Origin: CAYUVA01 sp964448115 [NCBI: uncultured bacterium]
GTDB taxonomy: Bacteria; CAYUVA01
DNA length: 64,000 nucleotides
NCBI GenBank assembly: GCA_964448115.1
Contig: CAYUVA010000016.1
Location: forward strand, 19,791 to 83,790
Direction of reading: 5' to 3'
Below are positions 42,136 to 50,869 of the stretch, in pieces. How positions within the stretch are numbered: position 1 is the first letter of the stretch; every line of letters starts with the position of its first letter. The position numbers were made by a program, and so were the translations under genes. The notes under the pieces are model-generated. The model did not search any database. It saw nothing but the letters and a program-made list of their open reading frames with translations, and was not told the origin of the DNA.

Positions 42136-42681
42136 GAAAATAATGCATCCAAAGCAGGCTGTACAAAGCTATAATCCAGGGATTGCCAAGAATTCAATAT
42201 GGGCGCTGAGGATGATCATCAGGCGTTATGGGGAATAATTTGCAGGAATTGGTGCTTATCATATACGAATTTTTAATCGAATCCCCGATATACGAGGCTT
42301 TAAAGCCAATTATCGCGGAGCCGAAAAAAGTACTTGACAAGCGAAATAAGATGTATTATATTACATTTACTACTTCTGGGAAGTCCTCCTAGATTAAGAA
42401 TGTTCAATGAGCATATCAAGCTAGATGACTGATCTTCCATAAGACTCAAAGAAGAATGAAGACAATCTAAAGAAGCTGCGATTGAGAATGGATTGCGTTA
42501 TATTATGCGACAGATGTACACATTTCAGAGCATAGGAAATCTCATTGAATGCCTTAAGGAAACGACTTTCCAAAAGACGGGGATTTGATAAGTAACCTTG
42601 AATGAGGAATAGAGAATCAATCTTTTTCATAAGATAGAAAATAATAACCACATAACACCTATATAAAGGAGTAACCTGAGA
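42136..42681. other. 546-base intergenic region: end of the SEDS unit and long rho leader
   Basis: No gene is seen. The region holds a perfect 10-base palindrome GATGATCATC (42211-42220), the rho promoter at 42334-42362 and about 310 bases of leader before rho. A long leader is expected where Rho attenuates its own message, as in Escherichia coli. Confidence 0.55.
42334..42362 (+). promoter_or_regulatory. Sigma-70 type promoter of rho
   Basis: TTGACA (42334-42339) and TATATT (42357-42362) with a 17-base spacer. The preceding AAAAAAGT gives a 17-base identity (AAAAAAGTACTTGACAA) with the promoter region at 34934-34950. Confidence 0.7.
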
Positions 42682-43929
42682 ATGAACCTAGCAGAGCTAA
42701 AGAGGAAGACCATGACGGAACTGAACCAGATAGCAAAGGAGGCTAATCTGCAGAATGTTTCCAATCTACGCAAACAGGAGTTGATCTACCGCATACTTGA
42801 GACTCGCGCTCAGAATAACGGCAATATCTTCAACGAGGGAACGCTTGAGATATTATCAGAGGGATTCGGATTCCTTCGAAGCTCCAATTACAACTATCTA
42901 CCCGGGCCGGGAGATGTCTATGTATCTCCTTCGCAGATTCGCAAGTTCAATCTGCGCACCGGTGATACCATTAGTGGAGAGATCCGTCCCCCAAAGGATA
43001 ACGAGAGATACTTCGCCCTGCTGAAAGTCGAATCGATAAACTTCGAGAGTCCCAATAGCAACAAAGATAAGATACTATTCGATAACCTGACCCCGCTTTA
43101 TCCCATGGAGAAGATCCACCTGGAGTATGATCCGGCTGATATATCAACCAGAGTTATGGATCTGCTAACCCCCATAGGCAAGGGGCAGCGCGCTCTGATC
43201 GTGGCTCCACCTAGAACTGGCAAGACCATGATCCTACAATCTATCGCTAATGCTATCACCACTAATCACCCAGAGATATTCCTCATTGTGCTGCTTATCG
43301 ATGAGCGCCCAGAGGAGGTTACCGACATGGAGAGATCGGTAAAGGGTGAGGTGATAAGCTCCACCTTCGATGAACCGGCTACCAGGCATGTCCAGGTCGC
43401 TGATATGGTCATCGAGAAGGCAAAGCGACTGGTCGAACACAAAAAAGATGTAGTCATCCTCCTCGACAGCATAACCAGGCTGGCGCGCGCTCACAACACG
43501 GTAGTTCCACCGAGCGGAAAAGTGCTCTCCGGTGGCGTCGATTCAAATGCCTTGCATCGACCCAAGCGATTCTTCGGCTCAGCACGCAATATCGAGGAGG
43601 GGGGTAGTCTGACCATAATAGCAACCGCCCTTATCGAGACCGGATCCAGGATGGATGATGTAATCTTCGAGGAATTCAAGGGAACTGGAAACCTCGAGCT
43701 GCACCTCGACAGGAGACTGGTGGATCGTCGTGTATTCCCAGCTATTGATCTGCTTCGCTCTGGAACCCGCAAGGAAGAGCTGCTGTTGCCACCTGATGTG
43801 CTGAATCGAGTATGGATACTGCGAAAGGTGCTTAATCAGATGAACCCGGTCGAGGCAATGGAGCTAATCGTTGATAGGATCGGCAGAACTAAGGCTAACC
43901 AGGACTTTCTCAACTCCATGAACCAGTAA
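42682..43929 (+). CDS. rho: Transcription termination factor Rho
   Basis: A 415-residue Rho hexamer subunit. The N-terminal helical part ([21 protein letters not shown]) is followed by the cold-shock-like RNA-binding domain ([36 protein letters not shown]), then the ATPase: Walker A APPRTGKT, Walker [18 protein letters not shown], and the conserved [37 protein letters not shown] and [11 protein letters not shown] blocks. Length and motifs are normal, so it should be functional. The ATG follows AAAGGAGTAACCTGAGA. Confidence 0.98.
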   Translation: MNLAELKRKTMTELNQIAKEANLQNVSNLRKQELIYRILETRAQNNGNIFNEGTLEILSEGFGFLRSSNYNYLPGPGDVYVSPSQIRKFNLRTGDTISGEIRPPKDNERYFALLKVESINFESPNSNKDKILFDNLTPLYPMEKIHLEYDPADISTRVMDLLTPIGKGQRALIVAPPRTGKTMILQSIANAITTNHPEIFLIVLLIDERPEEVTDMERSVKGEVISSTFDEPATRHVQVADMVIEKAKRLVEHKKDVVILLDSITRLARAHNTVVPPSGKVLSGGVDSNALHRPKRFFGSARNIEEGGSLTIIATALIETGSRMDDVIFEEFKGTGNLELHLDRRLVDRRVFPAIDLLRSGTRKEELLLPPDVLNRVWILRKVLNQMNPVEAMELIVDRIGRTKANQDFLNSMNQ

Positions 43930-44064
43930 TTACACACCGTGTTGCATGGTTTTACTATAATACCGGGAACCAAAGTTTCTATGCTTCTATTTTTTAGGAT
44001 AATAGGATCGTCTAGTGTCTTGAGTTGAAATATATTAAACTAAAAATGAATCCGGAGGTGCTCA

Positions 44065-46437
44065 GTGAAATCAGGTAGATCTAATCGAATGTTTGCTTCG
44101 TTATTCATTCTTATTTTTGTTAGTGGCAGTTGCTTTGCTGATCTTTTTTCTCCCAAGAATGCAGCACAGTTCACATTGGTAAGAAATGCCAACCAATATA
44201 AAGGATGGGACCAGGCTGTACTCGGAGGCCCGGTCGAGCTTAAGGATTCTAATCAGAGAACAATAGGATACCTATACCCAGTAATAAATGAGGAAATCGA
44301 AGTCGGTTATATCAGCGTAGGCGCATCGATCGAGTTTCCACCCGTTTACGAGTTCTCGGAAGATAGGACTCCCATTTCAAAGCTGAGAGACTCTGGTCTT
44401 GAACAAAGAGCTATCCAAGTCCTGGGTAGAGCCGAGGGGTGGGATCTTCTGTACTTCGGCGGGCTTGATTACTATGTGGCATTCTATGGCAATCAAAATA
44501 GGGTTGTCTTTAGCATCAATCGTCGCATAGAGGTCAGGGATGATCATCTTTTTTACAAGCAAGCTTTCCTTGATGATCGCTTGGCTAATACAGTTTTGGA
44601 AAACAAGAATTTATGGTCCTGGATGAATGGTGCTGATGCAACTGATATCAAGGATAAGGCAGTATATCGGGTTCCGGGTCGAGAGGCATATATTTGGTAT
44701 CGCGGGTGCGGACCTACCTCGTGTACTATGCTGCTAAATGTCTTTTATAATCAGGATCCCACTTACTTTGCAGACCTTCACATAAACGAGCATACTTTTA
44801 ACTGGTACGGACCCAATGGCTGGACAACGGTATTTATCGATCAGGGGCTGTGCGATCTCATCGCAAATTATTGCGGGGTCCCAACCCAGGGGGGATCTAT
44901 GGAGCAGTATGGTGTAACCATATACCAGATGCGGGATTCTACCAGAGATGTTGCTGCAAACAGGGGCTACAGCTTCACGGTTGGCATCCGCAGCTCTGAT
45001 CCTGATTATAATTATTACAAGACAGAGATAGATCAGAACGATCCGGTTGCATTCGGTATTTACAGTGATGGAAGCGGCAGTGGATACGATAGCCATGCCA
45101 TCTTAGGCTACGGATATAATTATGATGGGCCCCAGCGTTTCGCCTTGGTTTTCGATACCTGGGGAACTGGGGAGCATGCCTGGGCTATGAACGCATCAGG
45201 GAACGACTATGACTTCATATATGTAGAGCCTCCCGGCGGGAGTGCAACAAGTACGCCGACAAGAACTCCCACCCAGGGAGCGACCAGCACCCCGACTCCT
45301 ACCCAGCCAACTTTTACGCCAACCCCTACCCAGGGAAGCGGAACCGTACTCAGTTGGAGCGGTGGAGACCCTGACGGGGACATGGTCAGGTATGATATCT
45401 ACCTCGGTATTACGAGTAATCCGCAACTGGTGGCAGACAATGTTCTAAATTCTTACTATAATCCGGGAGTTATGCAGGAAAATACGACCTATTACTGGAA
45501 GATAGTCGCCAAGGATGATTCAACGCAGACAATCGGTCCCTTGTGGAGATTTACTACTGGCTACCGGGAGCAGCCGACCAATACTCCGACCAGGACAGCT
45601 ACACCGGGTCCGGGAACTCCAACTGATACTCCTACTAACACGCCTACTAGAACCAACACTCCAGGACCGGGCACCCCAACCGATACGCCCACCAGGACTC
45701 CAACAGCAAATCCCTCTCACTCGCCCACCCCAACTGGCACTATAGTGCAGAACCACCCACCGGTAGTCCTTTGTGCTGGATATTGGGACACATTCTTGAC
45801 CTGGGAAAATGGTGGAATGGTCGATATTATAGCAGTTTGCTCAGATCCAGACTACCACTCGGTGAATAATGTTGAAATATTCTACCAGGGCATTCCGACC
45901 GGTGTTTTCATACCTGCCTGGCCGCATCAGAGGGATGTATTTTGGCTCCAGGATGTCCCTGTCGAGGCCGGTTTCACTCCTCAGACCATTCTTGCAGAAC
46001 TGGTACCAGAGGATGTAATGGTTACCGAGGGATATGCCTGGCCATACCTGCATGTGCCCAATACCTCAAGCCAAGAAGCTCAGCAAGCTGCCAGCGATAC
46101 ATCGGATCAACCAGCAGAATCGACATCATTTATGCTCCAGCGCAAAAATATATTTGCCAAAGTTGTTGATCGGATTATAGGCATATTCCGTCCGGTTGTT
46201 TTGCAGCCGACATCTTCAGGGCAAGCTAAAGATGTATCCTGGCTGGAGAAGCTAATAGTCCCTGAGCGAGGATTAAAGACAGGCGATGGACCCTGGGAGA
46301 AAGGGGACTCCATCAGTGGAATCTCGACAATGATATACTCAGCGGTTGACACAAATCAAAAGGCATACAATCAGCCGCCTTACGAGCCATCGAATCCGAA
46401 TCCACCCGATGGTGCAACTGGTGTAGATCCCAACTAG
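44065..46437 (+). CDS. Secreted C39-like peptidase domain protein with Thr-Pro linkers and novel C-terminal domain
   Basis: A 790-residue exported protein starting at GTG 44065 after GGAGG, with a signal peptide (FASLFILIFVSGSCFA). Residues about 205-390 resemble C39-like papain-fold peptidases: likely catalytic C215 (RGCGPTS), H344 (DSHAILGYG) and D364 (FDTWG). Two Thr-Pro-rich linkers flank a fibronectin-III-like domain (WSGGDPDGDMVRYDIYLG). Residues about 565-660 (GYWDT...VEIFYQGIPTG) match the C-terminal domain of the giant protein at 58877-64000. The protein ends in PNPPDGATGVDPN, the usual beginning of another such fibronectin-like domain, so it appears cut short. It is probably surface-bound; its substrate is unknown. 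Confidence 0.78.
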   Translation: MKSGRSNRMFASLFILIFVSGSCFADLFSPKNAAQFTLVRNANQYKGWDQAVLGGPVELKDSNQRTIGYLYPVINEEIEVGYISVGASIEFPPVYEFSEDRTPISKLRDSGLEQRAIQVLGRAEGWDLLYFGGLDYYVAFYGNQNRVVFSINRRIEVRDDHLFYKQAFLDDRLANTVLENKNLWSWMNGADATDIKDKAVYRVPGREAYIWYRGCGPTSCTMLLNVFYNQDPTYFADLHINEHTFNWYGPNGWTTVFIDQGLCDLIANYCGVPTQGGSMEQYGVTIYQMRDSTRDVAANRGYSFTVGIRSSDPDYNYYKTEIDQNDPVAFGIYSDGSGSGYDSHAILGYGYNYDGPQRFALVFDTWGTGEHAWAMNASGNDYDFIYVEPPGGSATSTPTRTPTQGATSTPTPTQPTFTPTPTQGSGTVLSWSGGDPDGDMVRYDIYLGITSNPQLVADNVLNSYYNPGVMQENTTYYWKIVAKDDSTQTIGPLWRFTTGYREQPTNTPTRTATPGPGTPTDTPTNTPTRTNTPGPGTPTDTPTRTPTANPSHSPTPTGTIVQNHPPVVLCAGYWDTFLTWENGGMVDIIAVCSDPDYHSVNNVEIFYQGIPTGVFIPAWPHQRDVFWLQDVPVEAGFTPQTILAELVPEDVMVTEGYAWPYLHVPNTSSQEAQQAASDTSDQPAESTSFMLQRKNIFAKVVDRIIGIFRPVVLQPTSSGQAKDVSWLEKLIVPERGLKTGDGPWEKGDSISGISTMIYSAVDTNQKAYNQPPYEPSNPNPPDGATGVDPN
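45241..45348 (+). repeat. Thr-Pro repeat tract 1 of the C39-like protein
   Basis: Codes for repeated TPTP-like units (for example TPTRTPTQG) linking the C39-like and fibronectin-like domains. Codon use varies between units, so it is constrained as protein rather than as DNA. Confidence 0.85.
45580..45745 (+). repeat. Thr-Pro repeat tract 2 of the C39-like protein
   Basis: Contains two copies of a unit reading PGPGTPTDTPTxTPT with tandem similarity at the DNA level, suggesting recent duplication. It joins the fibronectin-like domain to the C-terminal domain. Confidence 0.85.
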
Positions 46438-46458
46438 GGTAGTGTCCTACCCTTTCAT
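46436..46458 (+). terminator. Possible intrinsic terminator overlapping the stop codon
   Basis: AGGGTAG (46436-46442) and CTACCCT (46447-46453) form a 7-base-pair hairpin with loop TGTC, followed by TTCATTT. The stop codon of the C39-like gene (46435-46437) lies in the left arm. The stem is short and the T-run interrupted, so termination strength is uncertain. Confidence 0.45.
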
Positions 46459-46646
46459 TTCCCTTTGGCTTGCCGCTGCCGTAATCGTATATATCCTCAA
46501 GCACAGCCTGGATGGGTTTGGATTGATCGTTAATGTTCTTGCCATTTCTTACTTCTTTTGAGATATTAACATCTTCGTGTTATTCTTAATGTTGTATGGA
46601 GAGTGCAACATTGCTTGATAACACACAATAAAATAAAGAGCCGATC

Positions 46647-47654
46647 ATGATGAGAAAGATCATTCAAATACTATTAGTCTTTTCTATCATTTTCTGGTTA
46701 TCTGGGTGTAAAAAATCGGCCAACCAGAATGTAGTCAATATCTATGCTGGCGTTCTACCTGACGAGGTGCCAATCTATGTAAACCCGTTTATCGAACAAA
46801 CTGGTATCAAGGTCAACTATGTAAGGCTTTCGGCAGGTGAGGCATTGGCACGCCTCAAATCTGAGGCAAAGAATCCTCAAGCCACGGTCTGGTATGGAGG
46901 GACTATTAACGAGTTCATAGTGGCAAAGAACGAGGGATTATTGACACCATATAAATCTCCGAATGCAGAGATATTACGACCCGCCTTCAAGGACGCTGAT
47001 GGATATTGGACCGCCTTTTACTTCGGTGCCCTCGGGTTCGCGGTCAATCCCGACTTCATTAAGCGCACAAAAGCCCCTATTCCTGAGTCCTGGCAGGATC
47101 TGCTCAAGGATGACTACAAGGGAGAGATCACCTTTGCCTACCCATACTCAAGCGGCACCGCTTATACATTGCTATTTACACTGGTTACCTTGATGGGAGA
47201 AGATGAGGCATTTTCTTATATGAAGGAGCTGGATGAGAATGTTCATCACTACAATCGCTCAGGTACCGCGGCAGCCAACCAGGTCGGTCTAGGCGAGATG
47301 GGCATCGGCATCGCATTTTCTCAGGATATCCTGCGCACCAAGACTAAAGGATACGATATCATCCTCTCCTTCCCCAAGGAGGGCACCGGATACGAGATAG
47401 GCGGTGTGGCTTTGGTAGCAGGTGCTCCCAATCAAGACCTAGGCAAAAGGTTCATCGACTATGTGCTCAGTCCCCAACACCAGGACCTATTCGCCAAGAG
47501 CGGATCATATCGAGTCGCCCTGCATCCCCAAGCCAAGATACCCGAAGAATATGTTACCGCTGATGAGGTTGACCTTATTGACCTCAACTTCACCATCGCT
47601 GCCAGGCAGAAAGATCGCCTGGTCAGGCGCTGGCAAAGAGAGATCATGCGCTAG
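46647..47654 (+). CDS. Family 1 extracellular solute-binding lipoprotein (AfuA/FbpA-like)
   Basis: A 335-residue substrate-binding protein. The N-terminus has a lipobox (FWLSGC, cysteine at residue 21). The fold signature runs VNIYAGVLPDEVPIYVNPFIEQTGIKVNYVRLSAGEALARLKSEAKNPQATVWYGG, then FYFGALGFAVNPDF and PESWQDLL, as in iron(III) or other ABC uptake systems. No permease or ATPase gene is adjacent, so it is an orphan binding protein here. The ATG at 46647 or 46650 is the start. Confidence 0.9.
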   Translation: MMRKIIQILLVFSIIFWLSGCKKSANQNVVNIYAGVLPDEVPIYVNPFIEQTGIKVNYVRLSAGEALARLKSEAKNPQATVWYGGTINEFIVAKNEGLLTPYKSPNAEILRPAFKDADGYWTAFYFGALGFAVNPDFIKRTKAPIPESWQDLLKDDYKGEITFAYPYSSGTAYTLLFTLVTLMGEDEAFSYMKELDENVHHYNRSGTAAANQVGLGEMGIGIAFSQDILRTKTKGYDIILSFPKEGTGYEIGGVALVAGAPNQDLGKRFIDYVLSPQHQDLFAKSGSYRVALHPQAKIPEEYVTADEVDLIDLNFTIAARQKDRLVRRWQREIMR

Positions 47655-47693
47655 GTTCATCTCGGAACCATATAGAACAAAGCTTTCCAGGAA

Positions 47694-49610
47694 ATGAAAT
47701 CGATCATAGTTGGGACTGCTGGTCATATCGATCACGGCAAGACCGAGCTGGTTAAAGCTTTGACAGGCATAGACACCGACCGGCTTATCGAGGAAAAAGA
47801 GCGCGGCATCACCATCGATATTGGCTTTGCTTACCTTTACCCAAGGGATGACCTGGAGATAGGAATCATAGATGTCCCCGGGCACGAGCGCTTTGTCGGA
47901 AACATGTTAGCTGGTGCTTTTGGAATGGATCTTGTCATCCTGGTCATCGCTGCTGACGAGGGCGTGATGCCACAAACAAAAGAACACTTGGCTATTTGCA
48001 GCTATCTTGGAGTAGAAGATCTTATTGTCGCTATCACCAAGATAGATATGGTTGATAAAGAGCTTGTCGAGCTTGCAATCGAGGAAGCAGAGGAATCTTT
48101 ATCAGCAACCCGCTTCAAAGCTGCTCCGATAATACCTGTCTCCAGTGTTACCCATGAGGGAATCGATAAGTTGCTTGACCAGGTCATGACAAGGGCATCA
48201 GCGATCAGTAATCGCACCTTTAATGAACCATTTCGCCTTCCAATAGACCGGGTCTTTACCCTCAAGGGCTTCGGTGTAATTGTTACTGGCACCTTGGCAA
48301 ACGGCAGCCTTTCAAAAGGAGACCAGGTGCTGATCCTGCCAGTAAACATCCAGACCACCATTCGCAACCTACAGGTACATGGTAAGGATGTAGCCACAGC
48401 TTATGCGGGCGAACGCACCGCCTGCAACCTGCGCGGGGTGAATAAAGAGCAGGTAGCTCGCGGTCATGTAATTGTTCAGCCTAACGCTGATTACAGCGAG
48501 ACTAGACTGCTCGATGCTCGCATATCCCTTTTGAACGATGCTTCTTATGAGATCCGCCATCAGCAACGAATTCGAGTTCATCTTTGGACTAGCGAGGTCA
48601 TGGCAAGAGTTTATCTTATGGATAATAAAAACCTTAAAAGAGGTGAGACTAGTTACGCGCAGCTTAAACTAGAGAGACCTGTTGTGGCAAGATTCAATGA
48701 TCCTATCATCATCCGCAGCTACTCGCCGGTAACAACTATTGGTGGCGGAGTTATACTCGATAATCATCCAAGACCCTTTAGGCGAAGCGATAAGATGCGC
48801 CCCAAGCTGCTTCACCAACTATGCGAAGGCTCAGGTAAAGAAAAAATTTCTGCTGCCGTGGAGCTGGCTGGAAACTCTGGAATAGAACTAAAAGCTCTTA
48901 GTCAAAACATTAGAATTGAGTATAACAACGCACTCGCGGTTGCACATGAGCTGGTAAAAGATGGAGCACTTGCGGTTATAAGAGGTGATCAGGATCTGCT
49001 TCTATCGCGAGCTGCTATAGACCGCCTGAAGAAAAGGCTAAAGGATTATCTTGGCAAGTTCCACCAGCGTTTCCCCACCCGTCGCGGCATACAAAGAAAC
49101 GAGCTGCTTCAATCTTTTGGGAAAAATGTTAGACCATTTATTCTCGATTACCTGCTAACGGAGTTGATAGAAGGCGGCGAGATTAACAAGGATAATGACT
49201 ATCTCAAGCTGCCTGGTTTCAAGATAAACATATCTCCTAGGTTGCAAGAAAATATGAAAAAATTGGAGCAAGAACTTTACAATGCGGGGATAGATCTATT
49301 GACCATGAAACAATTAACATCAATGTTCGATACCCCAACCGACTTCAAGGAGGCAGCGCATCTTCTTTTAGAAAAAGGTAATATCGTGAAATTAAGCTCC
49401 GAGTATTACATACATGCAAAACATTATAATGCAGCTAAGGACAAGATCATCAATTACTTGCAGCAACGCAAGAAAGCTAATGTTGGCAGCATTCGCGATA
49501 TGCTCGGTGGAGCGCGCAAGGCAACCATTCCCTTATTGGAATACCTTGACAAGGTTGGGATAACGGTTCGCCAGGGCAACGAAAGGACCTTAAAGGAACA
49601 TATTGATTAA
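47694..49610 (+). CDS. selB: Selenocysteine-specific elongation factor SelB
   Basis: A 638-residue translation GTPase that brings Sec-tRNA to UGA codons at a SECIS element. Motifs: G1 [17 protein letters not shown], the [22 protein letters not shown] switch, G3 [16 protein letters not shown]4 TKID; then beta-barrel domains 2 and 3, and a C-terminal winged-helix region (about 430-638) that binds SECIS RNA. The EKERGITID and Gly-rich features separate it from EF-Tu. selA, selC and selD are not in the window and I found no gene with an evident in-frame UGA, so the users of Sec lie elsewhere. Confidence 0.96.
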   Translation: MKSIIVGTAGHIDHGKTELVKALTGIDTDRLIEEKERGITIDIGFAYLYPRDDLEIGIIDVPGHERFVGNMLAGAFGMDLVILVIAADEGVMPQTKEHLAICSYLGVEDLIVAITKIDMVDKELVELAIEEAEESLSATRFKAAPIIPVSSVTHEGIDKLLDQVMTRASAISNRTFNEPFRLPIDRVFTLKGFGVIVTGTLANGSLSKGDQVLILPVNIQTTIRNLQVHGKDVATAYAGERTACNLRGVNKEQVARGHVIVQPNADYSETRLLDARISLLNDASYEIRHQQRIRVHLWTSEVMARVYLMDNKNLKRGETSYAQLKLERPVVARFNDPIIIRSYSPVTTIGGGVILDNHPRPFRRSDKMRPKLLHQLCEGSGKEKISAAVELAGNSGIELKALSQNIRIEYNNALAVAHELVKDGALAVIRGDQDLLLSRAAIDRLKKRLKDYLGKFHQRFPTRRGIQRNELLQSFGKNVRPFILDYLLTELIEGGEINKDNDYLKLPGFKINISPRLQENMKKLEQELYNAGIDLLTMKQLTSMFDTPTDFKEAAHLLLEKGNIVKLSSEYYIHAKHYNAAKDKIINYLQQRKKANVGSIRDMLGGARKATIPLLEYLDKVGITVRQGNERTLKEHID

Positions 49611-49691
49611 GACCTTGTTTGAATTATGTAAAGATTTTGACTATGCTAATAGCTAGGCAAATATTTTGATATAATCAAGGAGTGAAACAAG

Positions 49692-50762
49692 ATGCCCTTG
49701 ATCTCACGGGAAGCCCCCCAGAATGTTGCTGTGGTGCTCAACCCAAATGCGCGGAAGGTCTCCAAGGTGGTATTCGAGTCAGTTACCAGATACCTCCCCA
49801 AGGCACATGTATTCTACTCCAACACCTTTGAGGAGGCTCGCAATGCGATCAAGGAGATAGTGGAGAAGAGATACGAGCTGGTACTCTGCGGCGGCGGGGA
49901 TGGTACTATTGTTAACCTTATCACCCAGCTTCGTAATCGAGTTTTACAGTTAAACCAAAACTTGAGAAAATCATCTTTATCCTCCGCTAATATCAAGAAT
50001 TATTCCTTACCAAAGATCGGGGTTATGCCCCTTGGCACCGGTAATGGGCTAGCCGGCTTGACCAATAGCCCTAGAGGTATAAAAACCTTGGAGAAGCTAG
50101 CTCAAGGCGGCGAATTCAAGACCAGAGAGCTTGGCTTCGTGGAGACCGATGGCAAGATGGCGCCATTCGCCGGGGTCGGTTGGGATGCGGAGATATTAAA
50201 CGATTATATCGAGTTCAAGGAAAGATTTAAGGATCATCCGATATTAAAATATGTTAGCAAAGGATTGATAGGCTATCTTTTAGCCGTATTTGGAATTGCA
50301 ATCCCAAGAATACTTCCCCAGCAGGATAAGGTAACCGTAAGGATCACAAATCTTGGAAACAAGGTCTATTTTATAAACGAGGATCGAAAACCTGTTCCTG
50401 TCCAGATCGAACCTGGGGAGCTTTTATACCAGGGTCCCGCAAATGTCGTACTTGCTAGCACTGTACCCTATTATGGATTTAAGCTGAAGATCTTCCCCTA
50501 TGTAAACAGCGTTCCCAACACTTTCCAGCTTCGAATAGCAAAAGTTCGGGTCATGGATGGTTTGCTAAATATAATCCCTATTTGGCTAGGCACTTTCCAA
50601 CACGAGAAGATCATCGACTATATGGTTGAAAGTATAGAGGCAGAGTTCTCCAGGGAGATGCCCTTCCAGGTAGGTGGTGATGCGGAAGGTAGGAGAAAGA
50701 AGATACGAATCTCCTTTGGAGAGCAGAAGGTTTATATTATCGATTTCACCGAAGATCAGTAG
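49692..50762 (+). CDS. Diacylglycerol kinase-family lipid kinase (YegS/LCB5-like)
   Basis: A 356-residue lipid kinase of the DAGK catalytic family. Key segments are VAVVLNPNARKVSK, the nucleotide-binding CGGGDGTIVNLITQL (about residue 66), MPLGTGNGLAGLTN and the C-terminal DGLLNIIPIWLG...VGGDAEG, where a conserved Asp/Glu lies. It probably phosphorylates diacylglycerol or a related lipid at the inner face of the membrane. AAGGAG lies nine bases before its ATG. Confidence 0.9.
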   Translation: MPLISREAPQNVAVVLNPNARKVSKVVFESVTRYLPKAHVFYSNTFEEARNAIKEIVEKRYELVLCGGGDGTIVNLITQLRNRVLQLNQNLRKSSLSSANIKNYSLPKIGVMPLGTGNGLAGLTNSPRGIKTLEKLAQGGEFKTRELGFVETDGKMAPFAGVGWDAEILNDYIEFKERFKDHPILKYVSKGLIGYLLAVFGIAIPRILPQQDKVTVRITNLGNKVYFINEDRKPVPVQIEPGELLYQGPANVVLASTVPYYGFKLKIFPYVNSVPNTFQLRIAKVRVMDGLLNIIPIWLGTFQHEKIIDYMVESIEAEFSREMPFQVGGDAEGRRKKIRISFGEQKVYIIDFTEDQ

Positions 50763-50869
50763 AGATTATATCAATCTCTTCCAGGCATCTTACAATAGAT
50801 AACTAATTGTCTTTATTCTTTATTAGTTGAAACCTTATGCCTAATGATATTATATATAAGTAATATCGT

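Noticed and set aside
46647-47654. Complete iron ABC uptake operon
   Set aside because: Only the binding lipoprotein is present; flanking genes are the C39-like protein and selB, with no permease or ATPase.
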